Positions 24,807 through 32,862 of a DNA stretch of 64,000 nt are shown here, piece by piece (position 1 is the first letter of the stretch; each line of letters opens with the position of its first letter). The notes beneath the pieces are model-generated. The model did not search any database. It was given only the letters and a program-made list of their open reading frames with translations, and was not told where the DNA came from. The translations under genes and the position numbers were made by a program. This stretch comes from Desulfococcus sp041737845 (GTDB taxonomy: Bacteria; Desulfobacterota; Desulfobacteria; Desulfobacterales; Desulfococcaceae). The DNA is taken from assembly GCF_041737845.1 (NCBI RefSeq), contig NZ_JBGSQX010000025.1:1-64000 (forward strand), given 5' to 3'.

Positions 24807-25169
24807 TTTTCTTTCCTTTCATGCCTTGCATTCATTCCATTCCCTGGAAGCGGTTGCCAATTATCGACAGCGCCGCCCGCCAGGCTGCAACTATCTTGCC
24901 GCCGGGGCAAATCCCAGCGATCCGGCTCGATATCCGGAAAGTAACCCGGTGGGATGCCGATTCGTTCATACGTCGGTCGACGGCATCCAAAAAAAACCAC
25001 ACCGTGGTACGATCATACAGACCTTCAATTTGATTAATCTGTGAAAAAATGCCGGAAAGACAACGAAGAAAAAAAAGGATATAAATATTTTTATCTCTTA
25101 AAAAATGCAAGGGAGTGAAGGACCGGCGAACGGTGCGATCCGGATTCGCCGGTCATGCGGGAGGGGATG
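24807..25169. other. Intergenic leader of the hydrogenase genes
   Basis: No gene is seen. The part near 25040-25110 is AT-rich (runs of A and T, TATAAATATTTTTATC), which likely marks the 3' end of the Fe-S protein transcript or a promoter for the minus-strand hydrogenase genes. No clear sigma54 box was found. Confidence 0.4.
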
Positions 25170-26234
25170 TCAATCGGCAATCTTCCCCCGCTCGCGGGCC
25201 ATGTTGAGGTAGGTTTCAAAGGGATTCCGGGGCGGCACGTAACGGTCCGCCGCGTCTTTCTGCCTGAGGGAAATGGCCTCCGACGGGCACGCCGGCACGC
25301 AGATCCCGCACCCGATGCACCGATTGAGATCGACCTCGGCCGCGTCGGCCACCGTGATGGCGTCCATCTGGCATTCCGCCGCGCAGGCGCCGCAGGCCGT
25401 GCAGCTCTCGGCGGTCACCGCGGCGAAGTAGTTCGTGTGGACCGCTTTCGCGGGCTGGTCAAGGGATTTGAGATTCTTCAGGACCTGGCAGCAGCATCCG
25501 CAGCACATGCAGATGTTGGCGGGCTTCTGAGCATTGCCCGGCTGGAGAACCAGGCCGGCCGAAAGGCCGGTTTTCAGGACCTCCAGGGCCTCCTCCCGGG
25601 AGATGGCACGCCCCAGTCCGTTTTCCTCGTAGAAGGCCGCCCCCGCGCCGAAGGAGAGGCAGACCTCCAGGGGCTTGCCGCATCCCTTGCCCACCATCTC
25701 GTGCTCCCGCCGGCAGATGCACGGAGAGACCACAATCCTGGACTGTTTCCCGATAATCTCCTCGGCCGCCTCATAGGGCATGACGGACATCCCGGCCGCA
25801 ATGCTTTTGGCAATGGGGATGACCCGAAGCTGCTTCGTCTCTTTCCGGACCCATTCCTTTTTCATCAGCACCGGGAGGTATTCGTTGACATCCCGGATCA
25901 GGGCCTCGTCAAGGTCGTTGAGGTGATACTCCCAGATGCCGATCACGAACTGGGCGGCCATGTAATGCTTCAGCCCGTTCTTGGTCGAACGGAAAATGAG
26001 CCCTTTTTTCGACATGCGCTCCAGCGTCGGCTCCAGGGCGGCCGCATCCCGACCGGTTCTCGCGGCAATGGCCGCCGCCGGCTCCGGCATCAGGATGAGC
26101 TGGGCGGCGATCTCCGCCTCCGCCTCCGTGAACAGCCGTTTCAGAATTCGAAGCTCGACGCCGGACGCCGTCGCCGGGAAGCCCGCCGGCAGGTTGTCCA
26201 GGTGATGGGCCAGCCGGGTGTAAACATCCGTCAT
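25170..26234 (-). CDS. 4Fe-4S binding protein with N-terminal winged-helix-like domain
   Basis: A 354-aa cytoplasmic protein. The N-terminal 90 residues resemble a winged helix (FTEAEAEIAAQLILMPEPAAAIAARTGRDAAALEPTLERM-type layout). The middle carries SPCICRREHE and a dense CMCCGCCCQV cluster. The C-terminus has two [4Fe-4S] ferredoxin motifs, CTACGACAAEC and CIGCGICVPACP. The ATG at 26234 is favoured over an upstream in-frame ATG that lies in low-quality sequence. It belongs to a family common in sulfate reducers with no assigned role. It could be a redox-sensing or electron-transfer protein, and it may be co-transcribed with the hydrogenase genes 363 bases downstream. Confidence 0.8.
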   Translation of the reverse strand: MTDVYTRLAHHLDNLPAGFPATASGVELRILKRLFTEAEAEIAAQLILMPEPAAAIAARTGRDAAALEPTLERMSKKGLIFRSTKNGLKHYMAAQFVIGIWEYHLNDLDEALIRDVNEYLPVLMKKEWVRKETKQLRVIPIAKSIAAGMSVMPYEAAEEIIGKQSRIVVSPCICRREHEMVGKGCGKPLEVCLSFGAGAAFYEENGLGRAISREEALEVLKTGLSAGLVLQPGNAQKPANICMCCGCCCQVLKNLKSLDQPAKAVHTNYFAAVTAESCTACGACAAECQMDAITVADAAEVDLNRCIGCGICVPACPSEAISLRQKDAADRYVPPRNPFETYLNMARERGKIAD

Positions 26235-26358
26235 GGTTTCGTCTCTCCTGTCTGGTGGTGTTTTCCGCCGCCGGGTCGCGCGACCCATGCGAAAGCGGAC
26301 CAAAGGCAACACTTTTAGCAGAAAGCCCGGGGAATGCCAACAGATCGGATTTAAATGC

Positions 26359-26387
26359 TTGAAAAATTCAGCCAAAGGGCATATAAG
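26359..26387 (+). promoter_or_regulatory. Sigma70-like promoter of the DEAD-box leader
   Basis: TTGAAA at 26359-26364 and TATAAG at 26382-26387 are exactly 17 bases apart. Transcription would begin near 26394 and run through the hairpins and T-run that end at 26495. Confidence 0.6.
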
Positions 26388-26393
26388 CTACAG

Positions 26394-26495
26394 GCTTGAC
26401 AGCAGCGCCGGCCTGCTTCCGCCATGGCATGGGGAAAACCGGCGCGCGCAGCACAACATGGGATGCCGTCCGGAGTGCGCCGGGCGGCTTTTTTT
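26394..26495 (+). ncRNA. Putative structured leader RNA or small RNA ending in an intrinsic terminator
   Basis: From the predicted start near 26394, a perfect stem GCGCCGG/CCGGCGC (left arm near 26406, right arm near 26440) is followed by the terminator hairpin at 26465-26495. The RNA would be about 100 nt. No plus-strand gene precedes it, so the terminator must act on this short transcript. It is either an attenuator for the downstream helicase or an independent small RNA. Confidence 0.5.
26465..26495 (+). terminator. Intrinsic terminator within the DEAD-box leader
   Basis: A 9-bp stem GCCGTCCGG/CCGGGCGGC (one G-U pair), a 6-base loop and then seven T. It lies about 70 bases before the helicase start codon. 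Confidence 0.8.
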
Positions 26496-26564
26496 ATGAC
26501 ACACTGCGGCCGGAAAAATCGATTGCGTCGTTTTCCGGCCCACTTTTACATGAGAGACCAGCAA

Positions 26565-28229
26565 ATGAATTTCAGTACACTCGGGCTGACCGAGGCATTG
26601 GCCGCAGCAGCGGCCGATATGGGTTTCGAAACCCCCACGACGATCCAGGCGCGCGCCATACCCGCCCTGCTTGCAGGAGAACAGGATTTTGTGGGGCTTG
26701 CCGAGACGGGAACCGGAAAAACCGGCGCATTCGGGCTGCCGCTGATTCAGCGCATCCATCCGGCCGAGACCCGGCCCCAGGCGGTGGTGATCTGCCCGAC
26801 GCGGGAGCTGTGCCTGCAGATCACGGAAGACCTGAAAAATTTCGCCCGGCACATGAGGGATATCCGCATCATCGCCGTCTACGGCGGCGCCAGCATCGCG
26901 GGTCAGATCCATCTGCTCAAGAGGGGACCCCAGATCATCGTGGCAACCCCGGGGCGGCTGCTCGACCTCCTCAACCGGAAGGCCGTCGCCCTGTCCCATG
27001 TCTCCTGTGCGGTCCTGGACGAAGCCGACGAGATGCTCAACATGGGCTTTAAGGAGGATATCGACAGCATCCTGGGCCAGATGCCCGAAGAACGGCGCAT
27101 CTGGCTGTTTTCCGCAACCATGGCGGACGGCGTGGCCGCCATCGCCAGGAATTACCTGAAAGATCCGGTGGAGGTGCGGGTGGGCGGCCGGAAACAGAGC
27201 CCCAAGGCCATCCACCACAGCTGCTACATGCTCCAGGAGAAACACCGGTACCAGGGGCTCAAAAGAATCATCGATTTCACCCCGGAGATCTTCGGTCTCG
27301 TCTTCTGCCGGACCCGCCTGGAAACCCAGACCGTGGCCGAGGCGCTCATGCAGGACGGATATCTGGCCGAAGCGCTTCACGGCGATCTGTCCCAGGCCCA
27401 GCGCGACTATGTCATGCGAAAATTCAGGCAGCAGGCCGTCCGGATCCTCGTTGCAACGGATGTGGCGGCCCGGGGCTTAGACGTGGACGACATCACCCAC
27501 ATTATCCACTACCGCCTGCCGGACGAGACGGAGATCTACACCCACCGCAGCGGCAGAACCGCCCGAGCAGGAAAATCCGGAGAATCCATCGCCCTCATCA
27601 ATACACGGGAGATGCCCCGGATCCGGGAACTGGAAGCCCGTCGGAACATCCGGTTCACCTTTTCAAAACTGCCCGACGGTCGGGCCATCTGTGAGAAGCG
27701 GGTCTTCGGGCTGGTGGAGAAGATCGTCCGGACGGACGTCGACGAGGCCGGGATGGCCCACTACCTGCCCGCCATCCGAACGGCATTGGAACCATTCGAC
27801 AAGGAAGAGATCATCAAGCGGTTCATCTCGGCGGAATTCAACCGGTTTAACGAATATTACCGGACGGCCGAAGACATTCATGTAACGGCCCCGCCCAACA
27901 AGACCGCCGCGCCGAAACCCGAGGCCCCGAAAAAAAGCCGCCCGAAAATCAACCCGAAAATCAACCCGAAAATCAAAAAGACCCGGCGGTTTTTCATCAA
28001 CATCGGCCGGCTCGACAAGATTACCGAAAAGACCATCACCCGCCTGATCTCTTCAAAAGCGGGCATCGGCACAAACATGATCGGCGCCGTCGACCTGAAA
28101 CGGGAATTTTCATTCTTTGAAGTGGAACGAAGCGCTGCGGGAAAGCTCCGGAACTCCTTTGAAAACGTCGTCGTCGACGGCCGCCGGGTCGAGGTGCGGG
28201 AGGCCGAAAGGGACAAAAAGGCCGCCTGA
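26565..28229 (+). CDS. DEAD-box ATP-dependent RNA helicase (DeaD/CsdA-like)
   Basis: A 554-aa RNA helicase, likely for ribosome assembly or RNA decay. Motifs in order: Q motif TPTTIQ, I AETGTGKTGAF, Ia PTRELCLQ, II VLDEADEML, III FSATM, V TDVAARGLD and VI HRSGRTARAG. The C-terminal domain (GRLDKITEKTITRLIS... GAVDLKREFSFFEV) is the DbpA-type RNA-binding fold. A linker contains a short in-frame repeat KINPKINPKIKK. MNFSTLGL at 26565 is preferred; an upstream ATG at 26550 is equally possible. A terminator-like hairpin in its leader suggests attenuation. Confidence 0.95.
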   Translation: MNFSTLGLTEALAAAAADMGFETPTTIQARAIPALLAGEQDFVGLAETGTGKTGAFGLPLIQRIHPAETRPQAVVICPTRELCLQITEDLKNFARHMRDIRIIAVYGGASIAGQIHLLKRGPQIIVATPGRLLDLLNRKAVALSHVSCAVLDEADEMLNMGFKEDIDSILGQMPEERRIWLFSATMADGVAAIARNYLKDPVEVRVGGRKQSPKAIHHSCYMLQEKHRYQGLKRIIDFTPEIFGLVFCRTRLETQTVAEALMQDGYLAEALHGDLSQAQRDYVMRKFRQQAVRILVATDVAARGLDVDDITHIIHYRLPDETEIYTHRSGRTARAGKSGESIALINTREMPRIRELEARRNIRFTFSKLPDGRAICEKRVFGLVEKIVRTDVDEAGMAHYLPAIRTALEPFDKEEIIKRFISAEFNRFNEYYRTAEDIHVTAPPNKTAAPKPEAPKKSRPKINPKINPKIKKTRRFFINIGRLDKITEKTITRLISSKAGIGTNMIGAVDLKREFSFFEVERSAAGKLRNSFENVVVDGRRVEVREAERDKKAA

Positions 28230-28248
28230 GCGGTTTCTCCACCCGGGT

Positions 28249-29823
28249 CTACCCCCGGATTTCGACCTTTCCCCGGAGGTAGCGCTTGACCTCCCCGATG
28301 GGGACTTCTTCCCGGTGGAAAATACCTGCGGCAAGCGCCGATTCCGCCCCGGTGCGGGTAAAAACCTCATGGAAATGCGCAGCGCTTCCCGCGCCGCTGG
28401 AGGCGATGACGGGGATGGTCACCGCCGCCTTGACCGCATTGATCAGCTCGATGTCGAACCCCGCCCGGGTGCCGTCCCGGTCGATGCAGTTGAGCAGGAT
28501 CTCCCCCGCCCCCAGGGTTTCACAGACCCGGGCCAGGGTCACGGCATCCACGTCCCGCCCTTCGCGGCCGCCCTTGACGGTGCACTGGTACCAGCAGTAC
28601 CGCTCCCCGGAAGGCCCCGGGATCTCCGTTTCGATGACGGGGTGTCCTTGGGCGGCATCGGGCGACGGGACATAGACCCGCCTGGGGTCCACGGAGATGA
28701 CCACCGCCTGGTTGCCGTAGACCCTTGCAATCGCCTCGATGGCGCTTGCGCCGGTCCGCATGCCGGTCTTGAGATAGGCCTCAACGATATAGACCGCGTC
28801 GCTGCCGATGGAGATCTTGTCGGCGCCGGACCGGAAATACCCTGCCGCCACCTCCAGGGCCGTGTAGGTCCGGCCGTCCGTGTCGGTGTAGTCCCGGATG
28901 CCGCCGCCGATGGTCAGGGGAACAAAAACATGGCGGGAGGTCTGTTTGAGCACCGCCATCATCGGCATGTCCTCCAGGGGGAAATCCCTGAAACCGGTGA
29001 TGTTGAGAAAGGTGATCTCGTCGGCACCTTCCCGGTAGTACCTTCCGGCGAGGTCCACCGGCTTGCCCAGGTTCCTCACATCCCCCGCCTCCCGGACATC
29101 ATACTGATCCCCCTTGGTGACCACCAGGTCCCCCCGGTCGTTGGACCGGACGTCCAGGCATGCAATGATCCGCTTGGCCAGGCGGGTCTGTGTGGACACC
29201 CGGGGAGGCAGGCAGGGCGCCACGCCGGGGCGGATAAAATTGCCCAGGATGCGAAGCCCGGTTTCGCCGCTCTTTTCAGGATGGAACTGGGTGGCGACCA
29301 CCCGCCCCTTCTGGATGGCGCTGACAAAGGGATAGCCGTAATCGGTGGTTGTCAAAACAACGGACGGGTCGTCGGTATCCACATGGTAGGAGTGGACGAA
29401 ATAGACCTTCTCGTCGCCCGCAAGCCCGTTGAAGATCGCCGAGGGCTGCTTCACGTTGAAGCCGTTCCACCCGATGTGGGGAACGGAAAGATCGGTATGG
29501 AAGCGCTTCACGGTCCCGGAGATGAATCCCAGGCCTCTCGCGCCGGGGGCTTCCTCGCTGCCGTCGAACAGCGCCTGCAGCCCCAGGCAGATGCCCAGGA
29601 AAGGACGGTCCGCGGCAAGGTAGGCCCGGAGCGGGGCGACAAAACCCCTCTCGCCCAGGATCCGCATCATGTTGCCAAACGCCCCCACACCGGGAAAAAT
29701 CAGCCGTTCGGCGGCCAGAATGTCCTCCCGGGTGCAAGCGATCCGAACCGTCTCGCCCAGGCTCTCGACGGCATTGATGACGCTCCGCACATTCCCGGCG
29801 CCATAGTCTAAAAGAGTAATCAT
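28249..29823 (-). CDS. hisHF: Bifunctional imidazole glycerol phosphate synthase, fused HisH-HisF (HIS7-type)
   Basis: A 524-aa enzyme making imidazole glycerol phosphate and AICAR from PRFAR and glutamine. Residues 1-205 are the glutaminase HisH, with nucleophile Cys79 in FLGICLGLQ and His181/Glu183 in TQFHPEKSG. Residues about 218-524 are the cyclase HisF, with Asp224 in IIACLDV and Asp379 in VVISVDP. The HisF part keeps insertions that match yeast HIS7: DGRTYTALEVAAGYFRSGADKISIGSDAV, VYVPSPD and CWYQCTVKGGREGRD. Most bacteria have separate HisH and a shorter HisF. It stands alone here, convergent with the helicase, outside a his operon. Confidence 0.94.
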   Translation of the reverse strand: MITLLDYGAGNVRSVINAVESLGETVRIACTREDILAAERLIFPGVGAFGNMMRILGERGFVAPLRAYLAADRPFLGICLGLQALFDGSEEAPGARGLGFISGTVKRFHTDLSVPHIGWNGFNVKQPSAIFNGLAGDEKVYFVHSYHVDTDDPSVVLTTTDYGYPFVSAIQKGRVVATQFHPEKSGETGLRILGNFIRPGVAPCLPPRVSTQTRLAKRIIACLDVRSNDRGDLVVTKGDQYDVREAGDVRNLGKPVDLAGRYYREGADEITFLNITGFRDFPLEDMPMMAVLKQTSRHVFVPLTIGGGIRDYTDTDGRTYTALEVAAGYFRSGADKISIGSDAVYIVEAYLKTGMRTGASAIEAIARVYGNQAVVISVDPRRVYVPSPDAAQGHPVIETEIPGPSGERYCWYQCTVKGGREGRDVDAVTLARVCETLGAGEILLNCIDRDGTRAGFDIELINAVKAAVTIPVIASSGAGSAAHFHEVFTRTGAESALAAGIFHREEVPIGEVKRYLRGKVEIRG

Positions 29824-30019
29824 TTTTTTCCGTCCATCGCGGTTGTGCTGTAAAGAGTTGAGGATGCTTACACAATTTGGCTCTGGGAGTCAAACGCTGT
29901 TTGGTGGATAAGGGTTGCGGCGGAAGGCGCCGTGAGGTATTCTCTCATGGATCCGCGGGGGACGCGATCAAGCTCCCCCGAAGAAACGACGGCAAGAGAC
30001 CGTTCCAACAGGAGGCCGC

Positions 30020-30490
30020 TTGGGGGACAAACCGACGGAGATCGTCATTCCGAAAGAGAACGCCCTGTTCCGGATGGACGCACGGGGGTACTGGCACAAT
30101 GCCCACGGACGGTTCCGGAAAAAAAGCATCATCGACCACTTCAACCGGTCCATCCGGAAAGACGAGGCCGGGTACTACGTGAGTCAGGTCAACGGAGACC
30201 GCATCGAAAAGGTCTATTTCCCCTGCGAGGATACGGCCCTCTTCGTCACGGAGGTGCACGGCGAAGACACCCTTCTCCTGACCCTGAACACCGGAGAGCA
30301 TCTCCCTCTTTCCCTCGAATCGCTCTTCATCCAGGACGACAATCTCTACCTGACACGGGGAGACGAACGGATCAAATTCAACGAAAGAAGCCTTCTGCAA
30401 ATGGCGGACAGGATCGAAGGCGACGACGACGCCTGGGTTCTCCGCGTCGGCGGACGAAGGCACCCGATTCGAATCCTTTCCCGGAATTGA
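30020..30490 (+). CDS. DUF1285-like conserved protein
   Basis: A 156-aa cytoplasmic protein. The pattern of a short lead, RMDARGYWHNAHGRFRKKSIIDHFNRSIRKDEAGYYVSQ, a beta-rich middle (FVTEVHGEDTLLLTLNTGEHLPL) and a C-terminal strand-helix unit resembles DUF1285. The function of that family is unknown. The start is a TTG at 30020, 4 bases after AGGAGG; the first in-frame ATG would cut the N-terminal strand. Similarity was judged by eye, so the family call is tentative. Confidence 0.6.
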   Translation: MGDKPTEIVIPKENALFRMDARGYWHNAHGRFRKKSIIDHFNRSIRKDEAGYYVSQVNGDRIEKVYFPCEDTALFVTEVHGEDTLLLTLNTGEHLPLSLESLFIQDDNLYLTRGDERIKFNERSLLQMADRIEGDDDAWVLRVGGRRHPIRILSRN

Positions 30491-30685
30491 CCCGGCCTGG
30501 CCGCCGCGTTCCGCCGCATTGCCGGCACCCTGAAACAGCGGCGGCGCCCCGCCCGCACCCGATTTCTTTTCCCCCGCAGGCAGTCTGGCAGGACGGTAGG
30601 ATGGGTACAGGCTATTGGCTTCGGGCTGTTGAGGATCACCGGCCGCTGTCCCCGCAAAAGCAGGTTGTATTTTTTGGGTAGACAT

Positions 30686-30696
30686 TATACAGTATA
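30686..30696. promoter_or_regulatory. TATACAGTATA palindrome upstream of the NarX-like kinase
   Basis: A perfect 11-bp palindrome with a central free base, in an AT-rich pocket 40 bases before the kinase start. The same sequence lies upstream of hmcA (45729-45739) and a near match upstream of tmcD (55351-55361). It may be a shared operator or part of an extended -10 region. Confidence 0.4.
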
Positions 30697-30735
30697 TTTT
30701 TAAAAATACCCCATTCACTTCAACCTGATCATACT

Positions 30736-32088
30736 ATGAACGAAACCTCAATCTACGACGAATGCTTAGATTTGGTCGACCGGGTCGAGGGACTGAAAAA
30801 CCGGATCGCCCAGCGCAACCAGGAAAAAGACAAGATCAGCCACCTCAATGCGGTGTTGAGTTCCATCCGCGACGTCAGCCGGCTGATCATCAAAGAGAAA
30901 GACCCCCAGTCCCTGATCCGGGGCGTCTGCGCGAGCCTCATCGAAAAACGCAGCTTCCACAATGCCTGGATCGTTCTGATCGACGACCGGTGCAGCATCA
31001 CCGCAAGCGCAGAAGCCGGTCTCGGCGACGACTTCCATGAGATCCTCAAGAGCATCGAAACCGGGAGAATGCCCCGCTGCTGCAATCTCGTGCTCAACCG
31101 CAACCGGTTTCTGGTGACCAAAAACCCCTCGCAGGAATGCATCAACTGCCCGGTATCCTACATGTACGACGGCAGGGGCTCCATCTCGGCCCGGCTCGAG
31201 CACGACGGCCGCGCCTACGGCATCCTGACGGTCTCGGTCCCCATCGCCTACAGCCAGGACCCGGAGGAGCACGAGCTGTTCAATGACGTGGCCGATGACA
31301 TCGCCTACGCCCTGCACAGCATCGAGGTGGAAAAAGACCGCATGCGAAAGGAGGCCGCCCTGCGGGAGGCCAGGGACAAGCTCGAACGTCGGGTCAAGGA
31401 GCGGACCCGGGACCTGGAGGTCTTGTCCAGCCGGCTGCTGAATGCCCAGGAAGAGGAACGCAAGCGGATCGCCGTGGACCTCCACGACGGGATCGGGCAG
31501 TGCCTCTCGGCCGTCAAATTCATGGTGGAAACCGTGATCGAGCAGCTCAAGGGAAAGGTGGACCGCCTGGAGATCAAATCGTTGGATGCCCTGGTGCCCC
31601 TTCTTCAGGAAAGCTCGGAGGAGATCCGCAACATCATCATGAACCTCCGCCCCTCCATCCTCGACGACCTGGGCATTCTGGCCACCATCGGATGGTTCTG
31701 CAGGCAGTTCACCTCGGTCTATTCCCACATCCACCTGACAAAGTCACTCGAGATCGAGGAAGACCAGGTGCCCGACGCCCTCAAAACCATTATTTTCAGG
31801 ATCATCCAGGAGGCCATGAACAATATCGCCAAGCACTCCGGGGCCGAGGAGGCCTCCCTCTACCTGGGAAAAAACGGGAACACCCTCGAATTGCGGATTG
31901 AAGACAACGGATGCGGATTCAACTCGGCGCGGCTCATGTCCTCGGGATCTTCCATCCAGGCCTTCGGCCTCACCGGCATGAAGGAGCGGGTCGAACTCTC
32001 GGGGGGCCGGTTCGCCATTTTCTCCTCACCCGGGGAGGGCGCCCGGATCGAGGCCCGGTGGGCGTACACCTGCGCCCGCACCTTCTGA
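30736..32088 (+). CDS. NarX-like sensor histidine kinase with GAF domain
   Basis: A 450-aa kinase without a membrane helix. A coiled lead is followed by a GAF-type domain (about 45-200) with a Cys-rich spot (MPRCCN ... ECINCPVSY). A coiled linker (ERRVKERTRDLEVLSSRL) leads to a HisKA_3 phosphoacceptor helix ERKRIAVDLHDGIGQCLSAVK (His near 251) and an HATPase with NNIAKHSG and DNGCGFNS. This is the NarX/DegS class, which phosphorylates LuxR-type regulators. The convergent NarL-type regulator at 32145-32810 is the obvious partner. The signal is unknown; an Fe-S or metal cofactor on the Cys motif is possible. Confidence 0.9.
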   Translation: MNETSIYDECLDLVDRVEGLKNRIAQRNQEKDKISHLNAVLSSIRDVSRLIIKEKDPQSLIRGVCASLIEKRSFHNAWIVLIDDRCSITASAEAGLGDDFHEILKSIETGRMPRCCNLVLNRNRFLVTKNPSQECINCPVSYMYDGRGSISARLEHDGRAYGILTVSVPIAYSQDPEEHELFNDVADDIAYALHSIEVEKDRMRKEAALREARDKLERRVKERTRDLEVLSSRLLNAQEEERKRIAVDLHDGIGQCLSAVKFMVETVIEQLKGKVDRLEIKSLDALVPLLQESSEEIRNIIMNLRPSILDDLGILATIGWFCRQFTSVYSHIHLTKSLEIEEDQVPDALKTIIFRIIQEAMNNIAKHSGAEEASLYLGKNGNTLELRIEDNGCGFNSARLMSSGSSIQAFGLTGMKERVELSGGRFAIFSSPGEGARIEARWAYTCARTF

Positions 32089-32144
32089 AACACAGCCCGC
32101 CCGCGAACGGACCGCCACAACGGGCCGCGGACGCAACATCGCCA

Positions 32145-32810
32145 TCACTGGGCGATCAGCCCGTTTTCAATGGCATATGCGGTAAGTTCCGAGGCATTGT
32201 GAAGGTCGAGCTTCTTCATGAGGTTGGATCGGTGCTTTTCCACGGTCTTGACGCTGATGCAGAGATATGTCCCTATTTTCCGGTTTTTATGGCCCTCGGC
32301 GATCAGCTTGAGGATCTGCCGCTCCCGCTGGGTCAGGGCATCCAGCGAGGATTCGCTCTGGGGAGGTTTTTTGCCTTCCAGGTACGAGGCCACCAGCTTC
32401 TCCGAAACACCCGGGCTGAGGTAGGTCCGCCCGGCCAGCACGTTTTCGATGGCGAGCTTGAGTTCAGTGTAGGTGCTGTCCTTCAGCAGATAGCCGTTCG
32501 CGCCGGCCTTGAGGGCCGCGAACACATATTCCTCGGCCTTGTGCACGGTGAGCACCAGAAGTTTGACCTCGGGAAACTCGCTCTTGATCTCCCGGATGGC
32601 GTCCAGTCCGTCCATCTTGGGCATGGACAGATCGATCAGGACCATATCCGGCATCAGCTCCCGGACGCGGCGTATGGCTTCCAGCCCGTTTTCGGCCTCT
32701 CCGACGATATTGAAGTCCGGATTCTGGGAAAGGAGGGAACGCAGTCCTTCCCGAAGAATCCGGTGGTCTTCGACAATGACGATGCTGTATACTTGCTCCA
32801 TAATCGGCAC
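32145..32810 (-). CDS. NarL/FixJ-type response regulator
   Basis: A 221-aa regulator. The receiver (1-125) has the acidic pair VEDH, phosphoacceptor Asp in LIDLSMPKMDG and the Lys in YLLKDS. The C-terminal LuxR helix-turn-helix (from LTQRERQILKLIAEGHKNRKIGTYL to VKTVEKHRSNLM) binds DNA. The track start is a GTG at 32810, with GGAGG close by; an ATG at 32801 is the alternative. It is the last gene of the long minus-strand run that begins with hmc and is paired with the NarX-like kinase by position. Confidence 0.92.
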   Translation of the reverse strand: MPIMEQVYSIVIVEDHRILREGLRSLLSQNPDFNIVGEAENGLEAIRRVRELMPDMVLIDLSMPKMDGLDAIREIKSEFPEVKLLVLTVHKAEEYVFAALKAGANGYLLKDSTYTELKLAIENVLAGRTYLSPGVSEKLVASYLEGKKPPQSESSLDALTQRERQILKLIAEGHKNRKIGTYLCISVKTVEKHRSNLMKKLDLHNASELTAYAIENGLIAQ

Positions 32811-32862
32811 TCATCCTCCACGTTCTTGACCTGATGCCAAATTCTGAATCATTTTTTGCAGG

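Noticed and set aside
24850..24900. Sigma54 promoter (TTGGCA near 24854) upstream of the hydrogenase
   Set aside because: The -12 element does not follow at the required distance and the GC doublets do not match.
21291..24944. Plus-strand open frame of 1217 codons opposite the hydrogenase genes
   Set aside because: It is a shadow of the two minus-strand subunits caused by high GC; its product has no recognisable motif and no ribosome site.
30580..30700. Possible cyclic-di-GMP or other riboswitch before the NarX-like kinase
   Set aside because: GC-rich and foldable, but the conserved core segments of known riboswitch classes could not be found by eye.
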